Assembly: GCA_029433265.1 (NCBI GenBank)
Contig: JAQTHT010000012.1
Coordinates: 1-47,837, forward strand
Origin: Leuconostocaceae bacterium ESL0958
Lineage (GTDB): Bacteria; Bacillota; Bacilli; Lactobacillales; Lactobacillaceae
Reading direction: 5' to 3'
DNA length: 47,837 nt
Shown here in pieces: positions 1 through 9,917 of this stretch (positions within the stretch are counted from its first letter, which is position 1; each line of letters opens with the position of its first letter). The notes under the pieces were generated by a model that did not search any database, was not told the DNA's origin, and saw only the letters and a list, made by a program, of their open reading frames with translations. The translations under genes and the position numbers were made by a program.

Positions 1-1644
1 GAGCTACCCTGATAAGGAACAGTCAAGCTGTCTTCATGCAAGGTCTTGCCGTCGTTCTGGTCAATGTAGGTAACCTTGGCTTGCAAGTCCTTGACGTAAT
101 GGATTGGCGTGTCCTTACCCGGTTGCTTAGGGTCAATTGGATATTGGTCGCCTGGCTTGACCGGTTGGCCATTGCCATCCGTTGGTGTGTAAGCTGGAAT
201 ATTTGGAATAACCGGGTTACCTGGTTGCGTTGGATCAGATGGATTGTTGGGATAAATGACGGGATTGTTTCCCGGTACATCGGGTACCAAGTGGCCCATC
301 GGTTGGTAAGTGACCTTGACCGTTTCGTCTTGGTCATTCACACCAACCGTCTTGCCATCAACCTGATTCCGATCAGCATAGTAGCCATTCACGACGGGTG
401 ACTTGACCGTGCTGTAGCTGTTCTGGCCGTCCTTCGGCGTCCAATCAGAGTAAGTAACCTTACCCGTTACTTCGTCGACGGTTGCAGTGCGGTCATAGGT
501 AACCGTCTCGGTTTTCGATGGCGCTACCTGCTTACCGTTGCCATCGACATAGTCGATGGTGCGCGTAATGGTCTTTTCCAGCGAGGACTTGTCCGTTCCA
601 TCTGGATACTTTGGTCCGTCTGGGTTGTTCGGATCGATTGGCTGGCCTGGTTGACCAGGATTGTTTGGATCAACCGTCTTGTCCTTGTGCTTCAGAACAA
701 CCTGGTAGTCAGACTGTTGGCCTTGCTTCTGGTAGTGCAAACCATCAGCTGGGAAGTTGTCCGATACCAGTTCGTAACCTTGCTTCTCAAGAGAAGCAAT
801 TTGGTTAGCGGTCTTGTAATCCGAGCTACCTTGATAAGGAACCGTCAATGCATCTTCATGCAAAGTTTTGCCATCATTTTGGTCGATGTAAGTAACTTTG
901 GCCTGCAAGTCCTTGACATAGTGAATTGGCGTATCCTTACCTGGTTGCTTTGGATCAATTGGATATTGATCGCCTGGCTTGACCGGCTGACCGTTCCCAT
1001 TCGTTGGTGTGTAGCCTGGGATGTTGGGGATTACTGGATTAGTTGGCTGCGTTGGATCCGTTGGGTTGTTGGGATAGATGACGGGATTGTTTCCCGGTAC
1101 ATCGGGCACCAAGTGGCCCATTGGAAGGTAAGTCACCTTAACCGTTTTATCCGAGTCGTTGGCGGCAACCGTTTCGGCTGCTACCGTAGCTTGGTCGGCA
1201 TAGTAACCGTTAATAACGGGTGATTGCACAGCGCCGTATTGGTTATTTTGGCTCGTCCAAGCCTGGTCGCCTTGACTCAAGCTCAAATCAACTTGGCCAT
1301 CCCCATTCGTATCGTAGCCCAGTGCCTGGCCTGTCGCCTTATCGATAATGACTGTTCGACCGTAGACTACCTGTTGCTGGACAGGTTGCGCCATCTGTGC
1401 ACCATTTTGACCATTTACATAGTCAATGGTCCGCGTGATGGTCTTTTGTACAGCGCTTTGACCAGCTTCTGCCGGCCACTTAGGACCATTGGGATTATTC
1501 GGGTTAATCGGTTGACCAGGAGTTTGTGGGTTATCGGGATTAACTGGTGTTGTTGCGTGGTTATAACGAACCACCTGATGGTCATCCGCTGTTGTAACAG
1601 CCACCTGTTCTGCTGCCACGGTGGCACGGTCTGGTTGACCATAA
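1..1644 (-). repeat. Long tandem repeat in adhesin gene, 822-bp period
   Basis: The same words recur exactly 822 bases apart, for example the start of the window and position 823, and the block at 257 and 1079. The period equals 274 codons, so the frame is kept. Each unit holds a Mub-B2-like part, a Pro/Asn-rich spacer and a MucBP-like part. The first unit is cut by the window edge, and the start of the second unit is approximate because it diverges upstream. Related but shorter-spaced copies of the B2-like part lie at about 1477 and 1921 (444 bases apart). Confidence 0.75.
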
Positions 1645-3449
1645 CCCTTTTGGGTCAAATCTGGTGAGGTGACAGCATCCCACTGGGGGTGATCACTTTG
1701 CCAAGCTTGGTCACCCTGTTCTGGGCTGTAATCAACCTGGCTACCACCGTCCTTGGAATAGCCTTCTACCCGACCAGTCGCCTTGTCAATGACCACCGTC
1801 CGACCGTAAATGACAGACTGCGTGACCGTTGGAGCGATTGACTGTTGACTCTTAGCATCCTGGTACTCAACAGTTCGTTGAATAGTCTTACGAACCGCAT
1901 CTTGACCCGCTTCCGCCGGCCACTTGGGTCCGTTTGGATTATTTGGATCAATGGGTTGCCCTGGCGTTTGTGGATTATTTGGACCAACCGTCAAATCATT
2001 AAATTGAACAGGCTGGTAGTTCACAGCTGTGAAAGTTGGCGCCGTTGGTGCCGTTGGTGCAGCTGGATACTGCTCCTTAGTTGGTTCCGTAGGGGTCACT
2101 GGAATCCCTGGATCGTCAATCAGCGTCTTTGCCAAATCCCAGTAATCGTGTTCTGGGTAATCGACGAAATCCAACTTACGGGTCATAATGTGGGCAATGT
2201 CATATTTCCCATCAGCCTGCTGTACCGCTTCATAAGGATCGCTGGACAAGTCTTCATGAATCCAGCCGTCTGCAGCAGGCTGTGGACTCATGAAAGTATC
2301 ATAGGTTTTGTTGTTATGGGCAATGTAAACACCCAAGTATGGTACTTGATTTTTAATGCGGTTGTAGACGTCTTGGCCACTAATCGTATTCAAAATCAGA
2401 TCTTGCTGACCGCGGTCACTCGTACTTGGTGTCCAGTCAGCAGGCTTTTGCGCCGTCGGGGAACCGACATAGAAGGCATCGGCAAAGCCAGTTCCCTGCG
2501 CCTGTTCACTGGTATCAGCTACTGGATTGTACTTGAAAGCTCGGTTAGTGATAATGAACGTGCGCTTGTCATTATCCCAATGATAGGTGATATCATAATC
2601 AACCGTGCCGTGCCAGTAGTTTCCGAAAATCCAAGGACCACCCTTTACATCGAGGTTAAAGGTCTGCTTGGCATGGTGTTCACCAGCAGCATTAGCAATG
2701 GCCTGTTCACGGGCCGCTACTTGCTCGTTATAAGTTTGTTGGGCAGCAGCGTTGCGTGCATCAACCGCTTCCTTTTCCTGGTTGTACTTGGTCAAGTCAG
2801 ACTGGTACTGTGCCTGTTGGTCGTTGTAGGCCTTCTTTTTGGCAATCTGATCTTGTAACTGTTGTTTGGTATTCGTCAAATCAGTCCGGATTTTTTCCGC
2901 ATCAAAGGCAGAGGCTTCTTGGACTGGCTGTTCAGTCGCAGACAAGCCCAACTGCTGTGCTTCCTGGACTAATTGATGAATGTCAGTTTGCAAATTATTG
3001 ATGTCAGTCCGAATGGCACTTTGGCTATCACTGCTTTGACTGTTGTCATCGCCAACTCGGTTAGACAAGACATTTTGACTATTCGTCGTCTTATTTTGGT
3101 TCTGGCTATCCTGAGTACTTTGACCAGACTGCGCCGTTTGCGTCGTTTGGTTCGTGCCAGTTGTTGCTGCTGTTTGCTGGCTGTTATTCTGGTTTTCACT
3201 CGTACTCTGTGCGTCAGTCGTCTTAGCAGCTGCTTGATCAGTCCTTGCAGTTTGCGTTGACGTCTGTTGACTAGTCGTAGCGGTCTTCTGATTTTGTGAC
3301 TGATCCGTATTCTGGTCAGCATTGGCCCGTTGCATTGGCGCAATCAAGAAGAACGACGCGATCGTCGCTGTCACCCACAATTTGCCAGACTTATATAACT
3401 TTTTTCTAGCAATCTCTTGAGAATGATGTTGATTTAAATGCTTAAGCAT
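1..3449 (-). CDS. Large mucus-binding-type surface adhesin, 3' end beyond the window
   Basis: The frame is open for 1149 codons from an ATG with GGAAAGGA upstream to the left edge, so the C-terminus and any sortase signal are not seen. An in-frame ATG 27 bases earlier would put the Shine-Dalgarno sequence inside the gene and was rejected. Order: KxYKxGKxW-type signal peptide (LYKSGKLW at about residues 18-25, likely cleavage after ANA at 44); Gln/Ser/Thr-rich linker (45-145); Lys/Gln-rich probable coiled coil (145-254); a globular segment of unknown fold rich in Trp and Tyr (257-444); then Pro/Asn-rich spacers with three Mub-B2-like repeats (RTIxY...GY...VxY pattern) and MucBP-like units. A 274-residue block occurs about twice at the left edge. 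Such proteins usually bind mucin or host/plant glycans; binding here is inferred. It has its own upstream region and no partner gene nearby. Confidence 0.9.
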   Translation of the reverse strand, partial: MLKHLNQHHSQEIARKKLYKSGKLWVTATIASFFLIAPMQRANADQNTDQSQNQKTATTSQQTSTQTARTDQAAAKTTDAQSTSENQNNSQQTAATTGTNQTTQTAQSGQSTQDSQNQNKTTNSQNVLSNRVGDDNSQSSDSQSAIRTDINNLQTDIHQLVQEAQQLGLSATEQPVQEASAFDAEKIRTDLTNTKQQLQDQIAKKKAYNDQQAQYQSDLTKYNQEKEAVDARNAAAQQTYNEQVAAREQAIANAAGEHHAKQTFNLDVKGGPWIFGNYWHGTVDYDITYHWDNDKRTFIITNRAFKYNPVADTSEQAQGTGFADAFYVGSPTAQKPADWTPSTSDRGQQDLILNTISGQDVYNRIKNQVPYLGVYIAHNNKTYDTFMSPQPAADGWIHEDLSSDPYEAVQQADGKYDIAHIMTRKLDFVDYPEHDYWDLAKTLIDDPGIPVTPTEPTKEQYPAAPTAPTAPTFTAVNYQPVQFNDLTVGPNNPQTPGQPIDPNNPNGPKWPAEAGQDAVRKTIQRTVEYQDAKSQQSIAPTVTQSVIYGRTVVIDKATGRVEGYSKDGGSQVDYSPEQGDQAWQSDHPQWDAVTSPDLTQKGYGQPDRATVAAEQVAVTTADDHQVVRYNHATTPVNPDNPQTPGQPINPNNPNGPKWPAEAGQSAVQKTITRTIDYVNGQNGAQMAQPVQQQVVYGRTVIIDKATGQALGYDTNGDGQVDLSLSQGDQAWTSQNNQYGAVQSPVINGYYADQATVAAETVAANDSDKTVKVTYLPMGHLVPDVPGNNPVIYPNNPTDPTQPTNPVIPNIPGYTPTNGNGQPVKPGDQYPIDPKQPGKDTPIHYVKDLQAKVTYIDQNDGKTLHEDALTVPYQGSSDYKTANQIASLEKQGYELVSDNFPADGLHYQKQGQQSDYQVVLKHKDKTVDPNNPGQPGQPIDPNNPDGPKYPDGTDKSSLEKTITRTIDYVDGNGKQVAPSKTETVTYDRTATVDEVTGKVTYSDWTPKDGQNSYSTVKSPVVNGYYADRNQVDGKTVGVNDQDETVKVTYQPMGHLVPDVPGNNPVIYPNNPSDPTQPGNPVIPNIPAYTPTDGNGQPVKPGDQYPIDPKQPGKDTPIHYVKDLQAKVTYIDQNDGKTLHEDSLTVPYQGS

Positions 3450-3584
3450 CGAAAAAATCCTTTCCGGCTGTGTCATTTTTAAAGTTCATGCAAGCCCTAG
3501 ATAAAAATAGCATTTAATATCTAGTGCCAACAGTGACAGTTTAAAAATTTTGTTTATTGCCGAGAAAGGATTTTATATTCCAAA

Positions 3585-4094
3585 TTATGAAAATGTTGGT
3601 TGAAAAGAGCGCGTCCGAATAATGGTATCCAGCATCGGAAAGTCCCGCTTAGTGTTGAAGCGCCGGTCTTGCGAAGCATACCAGTCCGCAATACTAATCA
3701 CTTCAAACACGAGCCAAACTAATCGATCGTCCTCTGTTAAATCATAGATAATGCGATAAATGTGTTTATTCAAATGAGCTCGGAATTCCAAGTCAGTAAA
3801 CTGGAAAGTAATCAACCGTTTGCCAAAATGCGTCTTGATAAAGGCTTCAAAAGGATGATTGTGAAAATATTCCATGTTAAGGACAGTGAGATTTTCACTA
3901 ACCACTTCAATTAAAAGCCTTTGCAGGACATCATACTTATCGTCGAACTGCTTATAAAAAGTAATCCGGCCAATTTGCGCCGCCTTACAAAGTTGCGTCA
4001 CCGATAATTTTGAAAAAGGCACCGTGGCCAGTAGGTCCAAAGCAGTATCTAGAATCTTTTGCTGTGTGTTTGTTAATTTTTGTGGTGTTATCAC
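3585..4094 (-). CDS. TetR/AcrR-type transcriptional regulator
   Basis: A 169-residue protein with an N-terminal helix-turn-helix (ILDTALDLL, then SVTQLCKAAQIGRITFYKQF), the TetR signature, and an unassigned helical ligand domain. I chose the GTG start because AGGGGAG lies about 11 bases upstream; a longer reading from TTG at 4139 would place that site inside the gene. A promoter with TTGCAT and TATCAT spaced by 16 lies just upstream. It sits between a surface adhesin gene and a PTS-IIC-like gene, all on the minus strand, and could control either one or itself; the ligand is unknown. Confidence 0.82.
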   Translation of the reverse strand: MITPQKLTNTQQKILDTALDLLATVPFSKLSVTQLCKAAQIGRITFYKQFDDKYDVLQRLLIEVVSENLTVLNMEYFHNHPFEAFIKTHFGKRLITFQFTDLEFRAHLNKHIYRIIYDLTEDDRLVWLVFEVISIADWYASQDRRFNTKRDFPMLDTIIRTRSFQPTFS

Positions 4095-4140
4095 TGAAAA
4101 ATTTTCTCCCCTCACAAAGAGCTGTTTGGTATAAGTCAAT

Positions 4141-4168
4141 ATGATAACAGCATTCTAAGTAAATGCAA
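4141..4168 (-). promoter_or_regulatory. Probable promoter of the TetR gene
   Basis: Reading the minus strand, TTGCAT and TATCAT are separated by 16 bases; transcription would start near 4134, giving a 40-base leader before the GTG. Two AGCAGAA direct repeats lie just upstream (about 4178-4205) and could be an operator, but they are not palindromic. Confidence 0.5.
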
Positions 4169-4237
4169 TAAACAACTTTCTGCTAAATGTATACTATTCT
4201 GCTATAAATATCCGCTTATTTTTGTACTTTTTTACAA

Positions 4238-4274
4238 TAAAAAAACCTAACCACTGAGAACAATGGTTAGGTCA
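4238..4274 (-). terminator. Rho-independent terminator after the PTS-IIC-like gene
   Basis: The stem CCTAACCA/TGGTTAGG encloses a short loop and is followed on the minus strand by a run of seven T. It ends the transcript of the IIC-like gene and isolates it from the TetR gene. Confidence 0.85.
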
Positions 4275-4291
4275 AAAAGTATATTAAAAAT

Positions 4292-5446
4292 TTACAATTC
4301 CATCTTGAAATCGTTTGGCGTATATAATTTCAAAACACGGGAGCAGAGATAATGAGCGATGATACCCCCAATAATCGGGATAACCACCCAAGCCATCAGG
4401 GCTGCTAATGGCGACAGGTAGTGGTCCATCACACTGGAGGCCACTGCCGAATCATGAATCATGGATTGCAAAGGTGATGCTAGACCAATGTAACCAAAAC
4501 CAGCGGAAACTGGCGTGCCCTGCACATTAAAAATCGGTACCCCAATTGCGGCAATTGCAGCTGCTACCATAAAGGAAACCAAGGTGATCGGCTTTTTAAA
4601 GACAGCCGGCATCATGCCCTTCATGGCACCAAGGAAAATGGCAATCGTAGTGCCCTTCGAGTTTACCTGCCAGGAATTAATCAGCAAGACAATCGTCGTT
4701 GCAACAATACCGACCGCAGCGGCCCCGGAAGCCAGGCCGTGCAAGTTAATAGCCAACGCAATCCCAACTGTCGAAATCGGCGTAACAATGATGACCGCAA
4801 AGGCCATGGCAATCAAAATGGCCATGGGCAAGGGTGCTAACTTGGTAAAGGATTCAACCCCATCACCAATCCAAGTCGTCAACTGACCGACAGAAGGCGC
4901 AATCAATTTTCCAATTAGGCCGACACCGCCCCCCACAACAATGGGTGACAAAATAATAGCCACAGAACCGAAGCCAGCTAGGTAACGGTCAATCAACCAA
5001 ACGGCTAATACGCCCAAACCGGCCACAATCATAGCGTTAATCACATCACCGGCACCAGCTGCCACGTACATCCGAGTCGGTGCCGTCAGTAATTTCCCTG
5101 TCAGAGGATGAGTGGTCCCAGCGGGCACCATAGCCCACTTGATAGAGTTCGACGCCGCCATCGTGGCAATGGCAATCACGCCCACATCCAGCGTCTTCAT
5201 CTTAAAGTTAATGGCCACGGCCATACCAATCAAGAAGGGAATCAAAGAAGAGAAAAGGGTCAGAATCGCATAGAAATCTGCGCCCGTACTCGTTTTATCC
5301 AATCCGGTGAACTGCACCACATACTTCATGACGGCCATCGGCAAGACGCCAATCAAAATCCCGGTCGCAGAGCCCGACAATACTTTAAAGAAAAAATCCT
5401 TGATTTTTAGCGGTTGTTTACCTGAAAACAAAACATCTTGTGACAT
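4292..5446 (-). CDS. PTS system IIC-like membrane protein (EIIC_2 type)
   Basis: 384 residues, almost entirely hydrophobic with about ten membrane segments and Gly/Ala-rich turns (VVGGGVGLIGK, NLHGLASGAAAVG), matching the stand-alone EIIC_2 family of sugar-PTS permeases. No IIA or IIB domain is fused and none is encoded nearby, so it may be a sugar carrier that borrows other components, or a transporter working outside the PTS. Start: AAAGGAAG before ATG. It follows ldhD by 68 bases, most of which is the ldhD terminator, so it probably depends on read-through or on a promoter I could not find. The substrate cannot be read from the sequence. Confidence 0.8.
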   Translation of the reverse strand: MSQDVLFSGKQPLKIKDFFFKVLSGSATGILIGVLPMAVMKYVVQFTGLDKTSTGADFYAILTLFSSLIPFLIGMAVAINFKMKTLDVGVIAIATMAASNSIKWAMVPAGTTHPLTGKLLTAPTRMYVAAGAGDVINAMIVAGLGVLAVWLIDRYLAGFGSVAIILSPIVVGGGVGLIGKLIAPSVGQLTTWIGDGVESFTKLAPLPMAILIAMAFAVIIVTPISTVGIALAINLHGLASGAAAVGIVATTIVLLINSWQVNSKGTTIAIFLGAMKGMMPAVFKKPITLVSFMVAAAIAAIGVPIFNVQGTPVSAGFGYIGLASPLQSMIHDSAVASSVMDHYLSPLAALMAWVVIPIIGGIIAHYLCSRVLKLYTPNDFKMEL

Positions 5447-5465
5447 TTTTATCTTCCTTTCTGCT

Positions 5466-5502
5466 CAAAAGAAAACCCCAGGCAGTAGCTGGGGTTTCCC
5501 AA
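5466..5502 (-). terminator. Terminator after ldhD
   Basis: An inverted repeat of ACCCCAG and CTGGGGT with a short loop, followed on the minus strand by TTTTCTTTT. It separates ldhD from the IIC-like gene but leaves little room for a promoter. Confidence 0.75.
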
Positions 5503-5514
5503 GAATGCATCAAA

Positions 5515-6522
<1,008 letters not shown>

Positions 6523-6539
6523 TTATCATTACTAACTAC

Positions 6540-6545
6540 ATTATA
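6540..6545 (-). promoter_or_regulatory. ldhD: -10 box of ldhD promoter
   Basis: TATAAT on the minus strand, in the gap between clpP and ldhD. No good -35 hexamer is visible at 17 bases, so only the -10 element is claimed. Confidence 0.45.
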
Positions 6546-6571
6546 ACGTATCTAGGCCAGCGATGGGCACT

Positions 6572-7186
6572 TTACTTCTTCTTGACCCGCTTGATTGGTT
6601 CTTGACCAGCCTTTTCCATAATGCCGTCGATGAGCCCGTAGTCCAATGTTTCCTCGGCGGACATCCAGTAGTCCCGTTCCGTATCCTTGGCGATTTCTTC
6701 GATGTCCTTGCCAGAAGCATCCGCCAAAATCTTATTCAACTTATGCCGCGTCTTCGTCAATTGATCGGCAATAATAGCCATATCGGTCTGTTGCGTGCCA
6801 CCAGCGGCACCACCCATTGGTTGGTGAATCAAATATTCCGCATTTGGCAACATGTAGCGATGACCCTTTTCACCAGAGGCCGCAATAATTGTCCCCATGG
6901 AAGCGGCCAAGCCCATCACAATCGTCGTGACTGGGGCCTTAATAAAGTTCATCGTGTCCGTAATCGACAAACCAGCCGTCACCGAACCGCCCGGTGAATT
7001 AATGTACATGGAAATTTCTTTATCCGGATCTTGGGCTTCCAAGAAGAGGAGTTGAGCGGCGATGGACGTTGCCATGCCATCCTCAACTGGTCCTTGGACC
7101 AAGATAATCCGGTCCTTCAGCAAGCGGGAAGGTAAGTCGTATGACTCCCGTCCGTTTGCTGTTTGTTCAATGACTCCTGGCCACAT
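6572..7186 (-). CDS. clpP: ATP-dependent Clp protease proteolytic subunit
   Basis: 204 residues. Serine protease subunit that forms the double-ring chamber and degrades proteins unfolded by ClpX, ClpC or ClpE. The catalytic triad is visible: Ser96 in GLAASMGT, His121 in YLIHQPMGG, Asp172 in ERDYWMS. The start at MWPGVIEQ follows AAGGAG by seven bases; a 15-codon upstream extension has no ribosome-binding site. It lies downstream of yvcK-whiA, the usual neighbourhood in Firmicutes. A TATAAT box at 7220-7225 suggests its own promoter; I saw no clear CtsR operator. Confidence 0.97.
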   Translation of the reverse strand: MWPGVIEQTANGRESYDLPSRLLKDRIILVQGPVEDGMATSIAAQLLFLEAQDPDKEISMYINSPGGSVTAGLSITDTMNFIKAPVTTIVMGLAASMGTIIAASGEKGHRYMLPNAEYLIHQPMGGAAGGTQQTDMAIIADQLTKTRHKLNKILADASGKDIEEIAKDTERDYWMSAEETLDYGLIDGIMEKAGQEPIKRVKKK

Positions 7187-7219
7187 AACAGTACTCCTTT
7201 TAATCTTTTCTAGTATTCT

Positions 7220-7225
7220 ATTATA
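7220..7225 (-). promoter_or_regulatory. clpP: -10 box of clpP promoter
   Basis: TATAAT on the minus strand, 33 bases before the clpP ATG. The -35 region is weak (TTTGGT at best). No CtsR heptad pair was found around it. Confidence 0.4.
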
Positions 7226-7264
7226 ACGCACTTTGGAATAAAACCAAAGAAGACCAGTCTATCT

Positions 7265-8212
7265 TTACAACTGGTCTAGGTCAATTTCATCCCCTGATTC
7301 GATTTTTTCAGCCAAAGCTTTTAATTTGCGCATCCGGTGGTTGGCCCCAGACTTAGAAATTTCCAAGTAAGCGCCAATCTCAGTTAATGAAACAGAGGGG
7401 TGGTCCAATCTGGTCTGCGCAAAGTCTGCCAGCTTGCCTGGTAGTAAATCTAAGTCGCCAATTTCTGCTTGAATTGTGAGAATCGCCTGCACCTGATTAT
7501 TGGCTGCGTCGGCCACCTTTTGCATATTGGCATTGTCAGCATTGACCAGGCGGTTGGCTGAATTCCGCATATCCCGGACCAAACGCAGATCTTCAAAACG
7601 CAACATCATTTGCGTCGCCCCAATCACTTTCAACAGTTCCACAATTTTATCGGACCGCTTGAGATAGAGCACGTAACGGCCACCCCGGGCCACCATCTTA
7701 ACCGGTAAATCAAAATTCATAATGAGTTGGGCAATTTGCTCCGCTAGTCCCTCGTGGCCCGTCGTAATTTCGAGATGATAGTTACTTTTTTCTGGTGCGT
7801 TGACAGAACCCGCAGCCAAAAAGGCGCCTCGCAAAAAGGCCTGCTGTTTTTCACTATTGTTAATCAGACGGATGGGGACGGTTTGATCAATCCCAAAGGG
7901 ATCGACCCCTAAATCATCAAGTACAGCCGCCACCCCTTCGTGGAGGACAACGACTAAATTATTTTTAGCATTGATATTGGGCTGTTGTTGAACGGCCACC
8001 TCCACCTCTTGCTGGGGGTAACTTTGCCGGATTAACGTGAAAATGCGCCGAGCAATGGCCGGATTTTCTGTTTTAACCCGTAGCTCTTGAAAAGCCGTCC
8101 CTAAGGTAACAACCCCGTTCATTTGCAAAAGAGCGGCCAGTTCAGACTTAGCCGCTTCATCGGAAACAATTTTTCCGGTTAATTCTTTTTTAACTTCCGC
8201 TGCGTAGGACAT
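7265..8212 (-). CDS. whiA: WhiA family sporulation/cell-division DNA-binding protein
   Basis: 315 residues: N-terminal domain related to LAGLIDADG homing endonucleases (but not expected to cut DNA), and a C-terminal helix-turn-helix (SLTEIGAYLEISKSGANHR). In Firmicutes WhiA affects chromosome segregation and division. The ATG lies inside the end of yvcK (23-base overlap) with GGGAGC upstream, so the two are translationally linked. The order yvcK-whiA-clpP is the conserved one. Confidence 0.95.
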   Translation of the reverse strand: MSYAAEVKKELTGKIVSDEAAKSELAALLQMNGVVTLGTAFQELRVKTENPAIARRIFTLIRQSYPQQEVEVAVQQQPNINAKNNLVVVLHEGVAAVLDDLGVDPFGIDQTVPIRLINNSEKQQAFLRGAFLAAGSVNAPEKSNYHLEITTGHEGLAEQIAQLIMNFDLPVKMVARGGRYVLYLKRSDKIVELLKVIGATQMMLRFEDLRLVRDMRNSANRLVNADNANMQKVADAANNQVQAILTIQAEIGDLDLLPGKLADFAQTRLDHPSVSLTEIGAYLEISKSGANHRMRKLKALAEKIESGDEIDLDQL

Positions 8213-9179
8213 GGGCTGCTCCCAACAAATCGTTCAACACATCTGCGACCTTCGCCCCATCGTGAAAGGCACCCGCATCCCGCAAGGCCAAAAAATCAGC
8301 AGATATTGGTTCGGCGCCCTGTGCACGAATGCCAGCCGGATCCTGTAAGACCTGCGTAGACAATTCGCCCCAGCGCTGGTAATCAACAAAGTCAGTGGGC
8401 ACAGCCCGCTCATTCGTCAGCACATAATCAACAAAGGGGCCCCCGAGATGCTCGTTCAACACCTTTAAGTGTTCCGCATCAGTGTAGGCATCGGTTTCCC
8501 CTTTTTGGGTCATGATGTTGGCAATGTAAACTTGCTTGGCCTGACTTGCTTGCAAAGCCTGCCGCATCCCAGGCACCACAATATTCGGTAAGACGGACGT
8601 AAAGAGTGAACCTGGGCCATAGACAATCAAATCAGCTGCCGCAATGGCGGCCAACGCATCTGGATTGGCCTGTACGACATGATTGCTTTGATTAGGCAGC
8701 ACCGACACGGCCGCCAAGGATTGATGGGCAGCTGTAATGGCAGCCTCCCCTGTCAAAAGCTCGCCCTGCTTCGTTTGTGCTTGTAGCACCAGCGCCTCTT
8801 TGGCTACTGGGAAAACTTGGCCTTTCGTCTTCAAATAAGTGGATAACTGGGCCACTGCCGTCGAGATATCCCCCGTTTTCTCAGTCAAAGCGGCAATTAA
8901 GAGATTGCCCACCGCGTGTTTAGCCAAAAACTGGTCCTGATCCTGGAAACGGTATTGAAAGAGGTCAATAATCGACTGATCCACTTGGGCCATGACAGCC
9001 AATAAGTTACGGATATCCCCAGGGGGCACAATCTGAACGGAATCGCGCAATAAACCTGAAGAGCCACCGTCATCGGCGACCGTCACAATGGCTGACAAAG
9101 CCAAGTCTTTTTTAATTAATGGCGCAACAATGACGGGCAGGCCAGAGCCTCCGCCAATCATCACAATTTTTTTTGTCAT
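8190..9179 (-). CDS. yvcK: YvcK/GlmR family gluconeogenesis and wall-metabolism factor
   Basis: 329 residues of the CofD-like family. The N-terminal nucleotide-sugar binding loop IGGGSGLPV, the DDGGSSG motif and GDIRN are all present. In Bacillus this protein (GlmR) binds UDP-GlcNAc and promotes GlmS activity, which links carbon state to wall precursor supply. It overlaps whiA. The usual upstream partner rapZ (yvcJ) is not here: the next gene upstream encodes a RadC-type protein, 87 bases away. Confidence 0.94.
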   Translation of the reverse strand: MTKKIVMIGGGSGLPVIVAPLIKKDLALSAIVTVADDGGSSGLLRDSVQIVPPGDIRNLLAVMAQVDQSIIDLFQYRFQDQDQFLAKHAVGNLLIAALTEKTGDISTAVAQLSTYLKTKGQVFPVAKEALVLQAQTKQGELLTGEAAITAAHQSLAAVSVLPNQSNHVVQANPDALAAIAAADLIVYGPGSLFTSVLPNIVVPGMRQALQASQAKQVYIANIMTQKGETDAYTDAEHLKVLNEHLGGPFVDYVLTNERAVPTDFVDYQRWGELSTQVLQDPAGIRAQGAEPISADFLALRDAGAFHDGAKVADVLNDLLGAAHVLRSGS

Positions 9180-9266
9180 AAAACGGCCTTTCGCTTTCTA
9201 AACCCTATCCATTTTACCATGCTTTTTGAGATTGAGCGTGGTACAGCTTCGGGATTGGCCGACCGC

Positions 9267-9866
9267 TTAACAACCGAATTGACCATGCTCTTGAAAGGAC
9301 CAGTACTGGTCTTTCGTCACGATAAAGGAATCCAACAAAGGCAAACGGAGTGCCTGTCCCAGTTGGTAGAGCTGCTGTGAAAAACGCCGATCCTGCTGCG
9401 AAGGATTGGGTCGGCCCGAGGGATGATTATGCGCAATCATCATTGCATAGGCATTGGCTTTTAATGCCCGTTGAAAAATTTCCCGGGGTGAAGCAGATAC
9501 TTCTGTTAATGTGCCCACAAAGACCACTTCAAAACCGATCAAGTCTAACCGGCTGTTGACTAAGGCAAGTAGGAGTTGTTCCTGTTTGGAATCCCCAATC
9601 TGCCCTTGCAGGAAAGCTGCGAAATCAGTCGATCGCTGCGTGGACAAAAGGATGGGCCGGCTCATCTTTGAAAACCGGTAGCCCAGGGCCATTCCAATTA
9701 ACAGCGCTTCGTTGGCAGGATTACCGGCAATAAAGTCGGCCCGTGTTTCTTCATCTAATTCTAAGAAGTCAAAGCGTTCGGGAAAGAAAAGCGCAAAGCG
9801 GCTTGCTGCCGCTTTTGCATCCAGCCCTAATACTTGATAAAAAGAAAAAACCTGATTATCGTTCAT
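9267..9866 (-). CDS. radC: RadC-type JAB/MPN domain protein
   Basis: 199 residues. The C-terminal half carries the JAMM metal motif AHNHPSG...PSxxD and the upstream GTLTEVSASPREIF segment typical of RadC. The N-terminal third is divergent from the helix-hairpin-helix region of standard RadC. The biochemical role of RadC is unsettled; a general DNA-repair function has been questioned. The ATG chosen has AGGTGG five bases upstream; an ATG 11 codons earlier lacks a site. It follows the MFS gene by 51 bases and is probably in the folC transcript. Confidence 0.85.
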   Translation of the reverse strand: MNDNQVFSFYQVLGLDAKAAASRFALFFPERFDFLELDEETRADFIAGNPANEALLIGMALGYRFSKMSRPILLSTQRSTDFAAFLQGQIGDSKQEQLLLALVNSRLDLIGFEVVFVGTLTEVSASPREIFQRALKANAYAMMIAHNHPSGRPNPSQQDRRFSQQLYQLGQALRLPLLDSFIVTKDQYWSFQEHGQFGC

Positions 9867-9917
9867 CTCAACCACCTCATAAGGCAGGATACGAACCATC
9901 AGGTTTCAATACTTATC

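Noticed and set aside
1845-2858. 337-codon plus-strand ORF opposite the adhesin
   Set aside because: Shadow of a coding repeat protein; no start signal, and composition is that of antisense sequence.
3498-3524. CTAGAT/ATCTAG inverted repeat upstream of the adhesin as a terminator or TetR operator
   Set aside because: The arms are only six bases with a long loop and no T-run, and no second copy supports an operator.
7187-7264. CtsR operator upstream of clpP
   Set aside because: No GGTCAAA-type heptads in tandem were found in this gap.
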